In this document: piece after piece, positions 52,872 to 64,000 of the stretch | How positions within the stretch are numbered: position 1 is the stretch's first letter | Layout of the letters: each line of letters opens with the position of its first letter | Assembly (NCBI GenBank): GCA_014773175.1 | Contig: VXCM01000136.1 | Span: 1 to 64,000, forward strand | Source: Lucifuga dentata | Taxonomy: Eukaryota; Chordata; Actinopteri; Ophidiiformes; Bythitidae | Length of the DNA: 64,000 nt | Direction of reading: 5' to 3' | Translations under genes and position numbers: made by a program | Notes under the pieces: generated by a model | The model's input: the letters and a program-made list of their open reading frames with translations, nothing else | The model's database searches: none | What the model was told of the DNA's origin: nothing

Positions 52872-54740
52872 AAGAGAGGGAAAGAGAGGAAGGGATGTAG
52901 AAAAGCCTGCACTTTTTCTTCCCTGATAGACAGAGGAAAGGAAGTTAGAATGAAAGAGATCAGCCCCGAGGCTACAGCTTTTGACTCAGTATAATGTACT
53001 GTGTGTATGCAATTCACCCCTTGAAACACCACAACTGCCTTACTGATGTATTTGTGTAATTATATATTTACCTTGTACTGAGAGTAATAAAAGCCTGTCT
53101 TTAAATATGTAAACTGTAATTCAAACATAAAATAATTTCAATTACAAAAGGAGTACAGAAACAGCAACAGAAAGAGTTACAAGAACATTCACTTTGATCA
53201 AGTGACTTAATCAATTTTAACAAATGGCTAAATAGAGTAAATCCAACACACTGGCAATAGAATCATGCCACAGCAACATATTATCCCAGCTGAAATAAAT
53301 GAACTTCTATCAGAAGCAGCACAATCAACACATTAAGTGTGATCAAGGGAACCATTTCATAGTGTTTATGCATCAGCTTGTCATCTGCCAGACCTCTCCA
53401 CATTAAGTGTGTGTGTATAAGAGTGTGTATTATATGTGCATATGCTTTTGAAAATTCATAAGCATAACATCAAAGAAAATCTGCCTTCATTCAACTTCAA
53501 TACAGGAAAAAAACACATAAAAGACTATTTCTTTTGGCTGAAGGATCTGCATTCCATCGATCAATGTAACAATACACCTATGAATCAATTTTGAAGTATG
53601 AAATCATTCTTTTATGTTCTTTTTTTTATATTAAATTAATATAACGACGTAAAATAAAGCATATCAATGTGAAATTGTATGTCCAGAAACTGCCCCTCTG
53701 TGATTTAACCACCTGAGTTCAGAATGTGAGGGCTGGCAACCTCTGCAGATGGAAGAGATATCTGACAGGTTTTGCACTAACACAGCCAAAAACTACATTC
53801 TCCCATTCACATACCAATGCAGATCTAAGATCTGTCTCTGCATGTATCTGATCATAACTGAAGTGCAGAGAGAACGCACACAAACGAGTTCTTTTCAATG
53901 AATGACAGCCAACAGAGAAGTAGTATATAGTCTCTATCTTGTACCAATCCTGCGCGGCAGGATTTCAAGTAGATGTAATGAGAGTATAGAAATAGGGAAG
54001 CAACAACAGGGTAAGAGGCATGCAAACAGCTATTATTATAATTTTTCTTTCATTTTATCATAGGTCACAGTAGAAAACACATCAGAAGCACTGCTCTCCT
54101 GAAACATGCAGGTGATCCTTCGCTTCAGGTATTAAAGCAGCCTTAACTATTGGAAAGTAAAACAACCTTGGTTTAACCTGGACATAAATGCATTTCTGAG
54201 TTTAACCAAATATTTTTTGGAAAAGTTCAAACGTAACCTGCAGCTCATTCCAATACCTTCAAGACATTCCTGCAAGATCTGCTATCATAAGCCCAAGTCA
54301 GATACTCAGACAAAATGATCCCACATAAAAAACACCCTGCATACCTTGAATCAATCACGTCACACTGATATCACAATTACTTTGTTCGACCTCCCTGAGG
54401 AGAGTAACCGTGTTGTGTGTGAGGACTTAGTGCATTACTGCCCAGAGAGGATTAAATAGGGCTTTCCTGTCTCTGCCATTTACACTCCCTCTCTGTTCCC
54501 TATCTCTCCTCTTTACACACATACACTGATAATTTACACATTCACAAAACCGCAGATATAAACAAACACATTCTCACATACTCTCATACACACACAGAAA
54601 CACACACTCACATCATATGCCTTAAAAGTCTTACTGCACATCAGCTATTTCTACATAATGGCATTTTCCACCTCGCCACTTCACAGGATAGATTATCCCT
54701 GTAGGTGGGAAACTGGCAACAGTGAAAAGGCACGCGTGCG

Positions 54741-54762
54741 CACACACACACACACACACACA
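54741..54762. repeat. (CA)n microsatellite
   Basis: About 11 ca units in the intergenic region. Confidence 0.9.
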
Positions 54763-55970
54763 GAGACAGTGTATGACAGCAGATACCTTTGGTGCATCAG
54801 AATGCATACATTACTAGGATCTGTCACATAGTGGCAATGCACATGGTAATACACACAGCCAACACACACACACAAACAAACAAAACACAAGCACTCACAC
54901 ACAGCTTCCATGCTGCAGCATTCAGCATTGCGTACTGTCTCAATATCATTCTACATTTGCAGTCAACCACCAAGGACAAGTCTATGCATGGGGAAAAATT
55001 CACAGTTCATTCAACATAGTTTCATCACCTGATGCTGCTCTTACAAACAGCCACACAGTGCTTTATTTTCTTATTATTAATAAGGTGGCAGGATTGCAAA
55101 ATGCATGACATCTTGGCTTTATGGGATTATAATACTGAATTTTGAAATGTAAAAGATTTGCACAAACACCTGCGACCGGAATAAGACGTAGTATGTTACT
55201 TTAAAGACACACACACATGTCATGCAGGACATTGTGTTGTAAGGACAGTGTGTGTATGTGTCAAAGAGTGTGTGTTATTTGTAGATAGTAGGCAGAATGA
55301 ATGGGGGGGGGGGGCACATTTGCAGACTAACACTTTCATTTGCAGACCAACAGGTTCAGCAATTACATTACCTTATCACAGACATGTAATTGAGACGTGT
55401 GAGAGAAGAGAGACACACAGCGAGCGCTAATATAAGACAAGCTGTGCTGTTTAAGTGGAAACTATACTATAAGCAGTATGCTAGAAAGACAATAGAAAGG
55501 TACTGGTCTTGGTCCAGAAACTTGAGCTGTAAAAAGGGTATCCAGGCAATTAAGAATCTAAAAGCTACTCTGTTAAGCACCGCATTAAAGTGCAGTTAAA
55601 GTAATAAGATTTTGACTATGCCCTTAAAACGGGCCCACAGCTTGTCACTTACTACAACAAAGAAGCAAATAATCATAGTCTTCCCAGTCTGGGCGAATTC
55701 TTGATGGTTGCCAGGTCAACGGGCTGAAATATCTCCTAAAACACACCAAAAAGTTTTATCCAAGTAAGGCAAAAAAAAAAAAAAAAAANAAAAAAAAAAA
55801 AAAAAAGAGTCCAGAATGTATATTTTATTCCGTTAGAGGTGGTTATGGTAAAAGTGGAGTTAGTTCTGTTTGGATGCATGCAGGAATGGGTGAATGACTT
55901 AGACCTGCTATAGTGGGGAAAAAGTTTGGGAAGAGGGGTGGGGGTAAAGATGCTGCAACCTGTTGGCTCA

Positions 55971-56012
55971 GAGAGAGAGAGAGAGAAAGACAGACAGAAA
56001 AACGGACAGACA

Positions 56013-56055
<43 letters not shown>
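55971..56055. repeat. Interrupted (GA)n microsatellite
   Basis: Two ga blocks (about 55971-55986 and 56016-56055) separated by acaga/cggacaga words. Confidence 0.9.
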
Positions 56056-56058
<3 letters not shown>

Positions 56059-56721
56059 TGGGGGTTACTGAAGAGCTTTGACCCTGCTAGGAATGCATTG
56101 CTACTGTACTGATGTGCATGAGTGTGTGCATGTGAAGGAGATGTGTTTCTGTGTATGTGCAGTAGACACAGACAGTCAAATTTTCACCTCAGGGTGAAAC
56201 AAGAATGAGCAGTGAAGCAAAATTATGTTAAGTACTTGAAGGTGCGGTCTGTCATCAGACACAAACGCTGTAAATTGAAATTTTACTTAGAAAATCCTCC
56301 AAAAATGCCTGAGCTGCAACAGGAATCAGACTTTGAATGACTTCTATAGATAATATTGCCAATAATAAAAGGCTGACTGCCTGTTTTATTTATGGTTATT
56401 TTAAATAGTAGCATAAACTAGCTCTTTTGCTTGAAAGGATATTCCTGATGTATTGTAATAAACTGCCCTTGCATCTCCCCTTCACACACAAGGTTATGCA
56501 ACATCTACTAGGAAAACACACCAGATGATTATTATTAAATGTACACACACAACTGAGGTCAGTTTGTTGAAGAATGAACTCTTTTACTCCCCACATACCT
56601 CTGCATTCAAGGTTTGTATACCCACATATAAACCCAGCTAAAACAGCTTGCAGTTCAAACACCCTCTCAAAAAAAAAGAAAAAAGAGAAAAGAGAATAGA
56701 TCCGTCATGCCCTTGTCAGTT

Positions 56722-56722
56722 G

Positions 56723-56753
<31 letters not shown>

Positions 56754-56754
56754 N

Positions 56755-56801
<47 letters not shown>
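56722..56801. repeat. Compound (GT)n-(GA)n microsatellite with an N at 56754
   Basis: A gt run changes to a ga run around the single N, so true lengths are unknown. Confidence 0.9.
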
Positions 56802-56803
<2 letters not shown>

Positions 56804-57654
56804 GTATTTTGGGGCACTGGGTCATCTTTAATGGCAGATCCCAGGAATGTGGTGACCAGTTAATAGGGTTTAGCCAGATGTCAGTCTTGACATGTTATAA
56901 CTCAAAACACATGTTCTACAGCCAGGACAACAGTAGGACCCGTCTGAGGTGGAGATCTATGCAATGTTCTAGAACGGTGTAGAGGTGGGAGGTGTCTATG
57001 CAAATGCATGTGAGCCCACCTCATTCACACAGAGACATATAGTAGCAGCTGAAGACTCCATCTCCATTTATAAATAAATACATGAATTAGCACCATAGCA
57101 TTCTCTAATAAATTCTGTATCAATGTATCTGATTAAATCCTACAAAATTATAAATAATGAACCAAAAACTACAGAGGTAAAGAAATACACTTGATTATTC
57201 AGTGTTGTGTTGGATACATGTGAAGCAAATGGAAATACTATTTAGCAGAGAACCAGAATTTCATCCTCCACAGTGAAACAGGCTGATCACAGGAGAAGAG
57301 TCGGTCTAAAGAATTCACAGATGTCATGACATGAGGAAAGTACATCACTGAAAAAAATAATTTTGTTTCTATAAAGTGAAGTCTGTCAACTTAGTTCAAT
57401 GTGCGCGCTGTTGTCTGACTGGGCCAAATACCAACCACAGGCATGTGGTCGTTAAGGCTCATTATGGCGCATGGCTAGGCTTTGTGCTGACAAAGTTGCA
57501 TTTTCATACTGCATAAACAACTGGTATCTTTGACAAGGAGGTTATGTTTTCACTGATTTTAAACCAATTTTGACAAAACTGGAATACTGAGACATGGGCC
57601 AGGGAAGAGCCCACAAAATTGTGGTCCAGGGCAGATCCGAGAATTCTTGAAATG

Positions 57655-57783
57655 ATTTCTTCACTTTTGTAAGTAGGGTGTTTTTTTTTTTTAATACTTT
57701 GATGATTTCTTCAAAAGTNATTTCTTCACTTTTGTAAGTAGGGTGTTTTTTTTTTTTAATACTTTGATGATTTCTTCAAAAGT
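57655..57783. repeat. Direct duplication of 64 bp around N at 57719
   Basis: Positions 57655-57718 and 57720-57783 match and are separated by one N. Same artefact pattern as at 1548, 17191 and 59176. Confidence 0.9.
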
Positions 57784-57859
57784 AATACATCAATAAACTA
57801 GAAGGTGCAGTTTCTGAAGAAACTGTGGGGTGATTGCATGCAAAACTGCTGCCCTGAAA

Positions 57860-58290
57860 TGATTGCTTGAAACTGATTCAAAGTGATTGAAACTTGCTAG
57901 AAAAGATGTGGAGGAATAGGTAGCTGAAGAAGTTTGAATCTGAAAGAGCATGAAAAAATGTGCTTAAATAAGGTTGAATATTTTGAAAAGTATAACAGTT
58001 AGGAAAATTCTGTTGACACCCCTAAAAGTAGATATCAGGCTGAACTGACTGAAGTTGGTTGACGTTCCTAGCTTGAAGCACATGGAAGTAGTTGAGCTTG
58101 GAAAACTGGAAATTTTGGAAGGAATTGGAAAATTTGTTTAAATAAAGTTTAATAATTCAAAAATTATGAAAGATGGGAAAATTCTGTTGACACCCCTTAA
58201 AGAGCTAGTCAAGTGGAATAAATTGAAGTTTTTAAAGTTCCTACCTCGAAGCATGTGGAACTAGTTAGGTTTGAAAAACCTCATAGTAGC
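57860..58290. repeat. Degenerate tandem repeat, unit about 165 bp
   Basis: The word aaaattctgttgacacccct occurs near 58003 and again near 58175. Each copy is followed by a gttcct..cgaagca/cttgaagca block and a 'tggaa(c/g)tagtt' block. A more diverged partial unit may precede them from about 57860. There is no coding potential. It is probably a dispersed minisatellite or part of an unclassified element. Confidence 0.6.
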
Positions 58291-59109
58291 CTACATATAG
58301 AGCCTCCGGAAACTTTTTTTTTTTTATTTATTTTATTAGGATATAGGATATATTTTCAGACCCCTTCAATTTTTCCATAGTTTTGCAATGCCATAGTCTT
58401 ATTTGAAAATGTATTGGATTATTTTCTTTTTCCCTGAAATCAAAATATAATATTCAATATTGGTGAAATGAAAGCAGAATTTTATATCCTTTTGTTAATT
58501 TATAAAAAAATAAATATGACAATAGTTATACTATATATAGTATAGATTACTATAAGGTAGCCGTGTAGTAGCCATGTAAGGTTTGTGCCTCATAGCCTAA
58601 CAGCCTTATAGTTTTGCTTTGCAATCACCCCAATCTGAGTGTATCCTATAATAGACTACATGCAATTTACTCCAAATCCTGATAAGGAGTAAAAAGTATG
58701 CAGAGGGGAATTAATGGAGTTGCTGTCTTGTAACAAATAGGGCTGAAACATGCAACAGTGACTAATGTGTGCCTGAGATGATGCTGATGCATGCAAAACA
58801 TTTGATGTGTTTGTGATAGTTACACAGATTGATCCAGAAAAAAATAATAATGATGTAATGTATTATAGACATTTCTTTCCCTTCAGACCAGTATATTATT
58901 TGAACAAGACAATGCTTATTCGGCCTTGGCAGAGGTATGCCCTCCAATGAGTAACCCTCTAGTTATTTTATGGGCAGTATATTGGCCAATTTGACTTCTA
59001 TTTGGCAGCAATGTACAGTAAAAGCTGGTGTAGTGTGGTTTTGCCTGAGGCCTGTCTAAGCAGAGAGCTGCCCTGCTGCTGACCCCTGCAAATGTTACGG
59101 AAGGTCAAG

Positions 59110-59242
59110 AGTTAGCACTGGGACCAGGAGAGCTCATCAATCAGGACCAGCCTCACCAGACAGTCAGAGGTGAGTNAGTTAGCACTGGGACCAGGAGAGC
59201 TCATCAATCAGGACCAGCCTCACCAGACAGTCAGAGGTGAGT
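59110..59242. repeat. Direct duplication of 66 bp around N at 59176
   Basis: Positions 59110-59175 and 59177-59242 match and are separated by one N. Each copy ends in cagaggtgagt, which looks like a plus-strand splice donor, so a non-coding exon here is conceivable but unproven. Confidence 0.9.
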
Positions 59243-62200
59243 GTGTGTATGTGTGTGCATTTATCTCTGCGTTTCACCCTTAAACTGTATAGGCAGGATG
59301 GGTCTCACGAGAAAGAAAAGCTTCTATAAGGAGTCAATACTTATTTAAATGTAGTGTTTTGGAGTCATGATACCCAAAGGGGGGTAATAACAAACAACTC
59401 ATAATCAACAGTGTAGTAAATAGGTAACGATGAGATCGTTACCACACCANAAAAAAAAAAAAAAAAGCACATTATTATACTCTGTGAGCTTCCCAAGCTC
59501 AATTACAGCTCAGCTGACTGTGCTTCACTGTCTGTCAGTAGCAGGTGTGATTAGAAATAAAAGGTGTTGTGGACCTGTTGGGGGTATTCAGATGTGGAAT
59601 ATTAACCAGCCTTGTCTGAGCTAATTGCACTCCTTCTCCAAGTGGGTCTAAATCCCCCATAGTCACTGGTGGGGCTGGCGTGAAAGTGAGCTTTGATTAA
59701 ATTCACGCTGTAGGCTAACCAGAAAACAATCAGGTGCTTTGGGAGTCAAGAGAAAGAATAAAAGAGTGAAGTTGAGAGAGAAAGAATGAGGAGAACAAGC
59801 AAAGCACAGCAAAAAAATTAGCAAAAACAATCGGGGACATGGTTAGCAGGGGCGTGGAGGGTGTGAATATGGTGGGCTTTTATGGGGGTGTGGGTGAAGT
59901 GGGTTTAAACATTCAAGGCTAAAGGTCAAATAAATACAGCATGTGTATGTGAGCAAAGAGATGCGTGTATGGCTGTGCGGGCCAGACAAATTTATTGACA
60001 GCCCAATAAAAATATCAAAGGAATTATAGCTAATTACACCTCTAACAGCTTCTATTAAACTCTCACTCCATCACATTTTGTCTCTGGTCCAAGTGCAAAT
60101 GGATAAACAGTAAAAATACAAGTAAACATCTTTTATTTTGCCAATTTTCTTTGGATAAAAGCCATATCAATGACAAGGCCATATGATGAATGAAATGGAG
60201 GTGCAAGTGAACATAATTACCCATTTATATTCTGTTTGGACAAACCTCAGCCATTCACCATTCATACCTCGTGGAGGGTTTCAAAGAAGCCAGTTTTTTT
60301 TTTTTTTTTAATTTTATGAAATACAGATTTTAATGCATTTCTGAAATCTTCATTTCTTCACCTTCTTTTTTTGCTCCACTAATTCCATCAGAGGTTATGA
60401 GGCTGAATGAAACATTACTTAGCCGCTGGGTACAAAGCTCTCTGTTAATTGTATGATTTCTCATATGGCACTTTAATTATGTAAGCCTAAGCTTAAATTC
60501 AGAATTGATTATTTCCTTGTACAGTGTACTGTGTCATTGGTGGACATATTACACTAATATTAGTTTGAGCACAAAGAGATGACAGACTGTGGTTTTTGAA
60601 ATATATTAGTAAATTTGACCTGAATTTTAGCCGTCTACTCATTTTGCAATTAAACTTTGAGAATCAGAACGTCACCTGCTGCTGTAGAGTAAAATTAGCT
60701 TGTGGAATTGGTTTTTCCCATGCTAGTCGTCATTTACTTTCCGGGTTTCTTTGTGTGTGTGAATGTAACAATTGATAGACTGACAGCATGAGATGCATGT
60801 CAGACAGATTCATTGCTTGTATCGGTGTTTAATGCTGTCTGTGTTTGCACATTGGAGCTTCACACCACGAAGATGGACAGTTTCTCTGGCCTGAGGCTAA
60901 TACAATTCTGATTCATATCCATAAACTATGCTAGCAGGGCAACAAACCCACTGCTGCCTGCTACAAAAGCACTTCTCTGTGCCAAGCCTTTTAGCAGTAC
61001 AAGCATACACACATGCACACTGACACAGAGCAAAGATACACACTAGGAAGAGACAGCAGATAGAATACATACAAACTAAACACACACACACCTCCATGTG
61101 GATACACACAAAGTCTTTGTCTCTCGCAGACAACTTTGTCAAGATCAATTCTTGTCAAAAACTATGGAACTTTCCATCTCCGTTCGAGATCCACGCTGTC
61201 ATGGCAACAGGAGAAAACAGGAGTTGTAGCATGAGGGCAGGATTGTTGCGGCAAGCTGCACCAGAACAGAGAATTTACCTGCAGCAGAAGGCTAACCTGA
61301 AACAATTAGTCACAAATTTGTGTCCAATTATCACAGTGAACAAAACCAGCATATGTGCTTAAGATGACGCTCTTAACACAGTAAATTAAATATGGCAGAA
61401 GAAAGTGGAAATGCACGCGTCAAGATCCTCAAACCAAGAATTACTCATTGTTATATGTGCAACATCAGCTTCATTACACGCAGGCTTCTTATTTGCAATT
61501 TCAAAGAGATACTAGAGATTAAAATTTGTGTGTGTGATAATAAACATCAGATGGTACTGAGTTCCATTCTTATGTATATTTAGATGCTGTATATAGCTTC
61601 ATGTCATGAAATGAAATGTAATAATTATACAACCATATCAAGTCAGGAGTGCGTGGCTTACAAAGTGTCTCAGTCATTTAAAATGCTTTAACTGTAGATT
61701 ATGTGTTTATGTCCTGATTCTAGACAATGCTGAGTGATAACAAACAATATCCCTTTGCAAATTATGAGCAATGAGGTTCCAGTTGACCCTGAGACATGGT
61801 TTACATACATATGGGATGATTAGGAACTAGTTAACTCCTGTAGGTCAAAGGCAAGCACCTTTCTACACTTGACTTTTGAACCTTTCAGAGAGAGACAGAG
61901 AGAGGGGATGAGGTGTGTTTTAAGCAACAATGGTGGGTAATTTTCTGCAAATATTACAGCTCACTGCAGAAGAGGAACCTCAAGAATGAAGTTGCATGAA
62001 AAATATCCAGTATTGCTGCATGCTACATCCGTAACACTCACTCAGGATTTGACTGAGCTAGCTGAAACAGAGTCTTGAGAGTGTTTTAACTGACAACGCT
62101 TTGCTCAGGGGGAAGAATCAGTTCAAAAAAGATTAGCACTGTGCTACGTGTGTTGTGCAACTTGATTCATTTATCAACATCTACAGTGATTCAGTGCGAT

Positions 62201-62688
62201 CCATTCACCCAGTTTGTGTGCCTGTATGCTGCACTTCAGACCTGAACAGAATTCTCTCACTTGGCAGTCCTAACATTTAGCTACAAAGCACAAACAACAT
62301 AAGCAAAGCTACTGACTTGTAAATCCAGGTGTTCCTGTAAAACGATGCCGCTTGGTGAAAGTATGGGGATTTTGATGAAATTTACTGCCAGTAAAACTTC
62401 ATCTATCTGAGCAAGTAGAGTGGGAAACTAAACAGAATGGCCAGCAGAAAGAATGCCTAAATCAAGTGGAAGCAAATTACTTACATATTTTCCCCCTTGT
62501 AACTGCTGATGTCAATGTGTTATTTACTGTATTCTTATACTGAAGCATACAGAAAACAATATAGAAATGTGTGTTTTTGTTACAGTATATTTAAGTGACA
62601 AGAATGCTTTTGTCCACTAGGATGCCACCCAGATAATCCAGAGTTTGATTATTCAACTCAAATTACTTCATCGAAAGACAGTTTTGCT

Positions 62689-62723
<35 letters not shown>

Positions 62724-63257
62724 CTTTAAACGATTTTACTGCAGGAATTATGAGTCTGTTTTGGAAGAATAAGAGGAAATGTACTGTATATATGTGTTTT
62801 ATATATACATATATATATATGTATATATACTATATAGTCTGTGTTAAAATGCATATTATCTCAACACATTGTTCAGGAAGAATTCTTTTTGAGTCATGTT
62901 TTTTGTCTTGAGTCAAATCTTGAGTCAGGGCATATGAACAGCATCTGTCTAATAATTATATAATGATAGTTATCTTACAGTGATATCAAACTTAATAATA
63001 TAATGTGCATTTCAACTAATCCTATTGTTTTTGATTTGTGAATGTGGGTTGCATTTCTGGAGCAGTTATTCAGTATATCTTGTTACTTTACTGTGCAAAG
63101 CTCCAAATAAAAGCTGAAGATGCATCCTCTACATTCATTAAGCCTGACTTTGACCTTAACTAGGATATGATCTAATATCTGGAAGAATCTGTGTGTATAA
63201 ATAATACACACAGATTCTTGTGTAGTACAATACTGCATGTTGGCTATGGCTGAGGGA

Positions 63258-63258
<1 letters not shown>

Positions 63259-63295
<37 letters not shown>
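63259..63295. repeat. (CA)n microsatellite
   Basis: About 18 ca units near the right edge. Confidence 0.95.
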
Positions 63296-63297
<2 letters not shown>

Positions 63298-64000
63298 ACA
63301 AGCAGAGACAAGTCTGCTGTTTGTCTGCTGAGAGCAGGTCACTGGGACTCTGCAGCAGTACTCAGTGGAATGGAAAATGGCTTGGGGGTGGACTGCTACC
63401 ACTACGAACACTGCTGCTTCATGTGTATTATACAAAAGTAAGTGTTCACATAAAAATTCAGGAAAGTAGCTTCTGCATATAAATATGACAGCCAACAGGG
63501 ACGTGGAGATGTAAATGTGGTTCAACAATGTAGAAAAAAGTGGTAGAATTATTCCTAGAATAAGCTACACACTTCAATGTTTCTGCCTACCAGGAAATTC
63601 AGCACGTTATCAACAACTGTGGTTAGAGATTACTGTTATTTACCTTTACAATATTCTGAATTTATATAAATAAAACTAAGGCAAAAGCAGTGAAATATTG
63701 AAGGAAACACAAATGGATGCAATTCTGTACGATGAACACCACAAATTGTTACTTGTCAGGAGTAAACAGATTACAAATTTAGAGCCTGAGCATATGGTGG
63801 GGTGAAGGATTTCAAAGTGAGGAAACCTGGGGGTTTTCACAACCGTCACCTAACCTTTGTCCTCATAATCCAGCTCTGTCCCTCCTCCACTTTGAAATGT
63901 TCCTTTTTTGGTCTAATTTAATATGCATGTCACAGTTGGCAGCCAAAGATGGAACTGTAATTTCTTGGAGAGTATGAGGGAAGTGGACTGTGGGCGTGCA

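Larger units (their letters stand above)
51300..64000. other. Intergenic, upstream of col7a1; no gene recognised
   Basis: Nearly 13 kb without a supportable coding exon on either strand. It contains microsatellites, four single-N joins plus one beside a poly-A, a degenerate tandem repeat near 57900-58290, and AT-rich unique sequence. The col7a1 promoter and first non-coding exon should lie in its left part. The longest open frames are short, lack conserved motifs and overlap simple repeats. Confidence 0.6.

Noticed and set aside
59110..59242. Possible plus-strand first exon ending in a gtgagt donor
   Set aside because: Only the donor is suggestive; no start codon, promoter or downstream exon found, and the sequence is duplicated by a probable assembly error.
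61096..61362. 88-codon plus-strand frame in the right intergenic region
   Set aside because: No recognisable domain or exon borders; length is within chance for this composition.

Overview
This window is vertebrate nuclear DNA, almost certainly from a ray-finned fish. The base composition is AT-rich, introns are short, and (CA)n and (GA)n microsatellites are common. The recognisable genes are vertebrate families split into many exons, and there is a fragment of a fish-type LINE. All three protein genes lie on the minus strand: the 5' part of copg2 (780-4190), a small urocortin gene (6234-6689), and a complete type VII collagen gene, col7a1 (about 10109-51075). About 13 kb upstream of col7a1 holds no gene I can support.

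Layout from left to right. 1-390: endonuclease fragment of a non-LTR retrotransposon inside a copg2 intron. 780-4190: twelve coding exons of copg2, about 376 codons; the rest lies off the left edge. 6234-6689: one-exon urocortin precursor with a probable 5' UTR exon near 7053. 10109-51075: col7a1, about 90 coding exons and roughly 3,000 codons. In protein order it encodes a signal peptide, vWA1, seven fibronectin III domains, a Thr/Pro-rich linker, vWA2, a Cys linker, collagenous segment 1 (41 exons, about 670 residues), a very long non-collagenous hinge (15 exons plus the tail of a sixteenth, about 550 residues), collagenous segment 2 (22 exons, about 445 residues), an acidic NC2 region, and a C-terminal Kunitz domain.

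The urocortin gene sits directly downstream of col7a1 in the same orientation, the same arrangement as mammalian COL7A1-UCN2, yet its peptide reads like UCN3. The col7a1 product would be secreted and form anchoring fibrils that tie epithelial basement membrane to the stroma. copg2 encodes a coatomer subunit for Golgi-ER vesicle traffic. The three genes are neighbours, not a pathway.

The most unusual feature is the col7a1 hinge. Human collagen VII has an interruption of about 39 residues. Here it has grown to about 550 residues, all on phase-0 exons. It carries six N-glycosylation sequons in one 67-residue exon, a basic cluster, an RMKR furin-type site, acidic tyrosine-rich stretches, and a 184-residue Glu/Arg/Met repeat exon. 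Several of its exons keep collagen-like lengths (36, 45, 54, 99, 108, 135 bp), as if they were once Gly-X-Y exons.

The sequence has 16 single N positions. Four separate directly duplicated 64-75 bp flanks; the others sit in or beside homopolymer or simple repeats. These look like unmerged contig ends. One duplicates part of copg2 exon 10.
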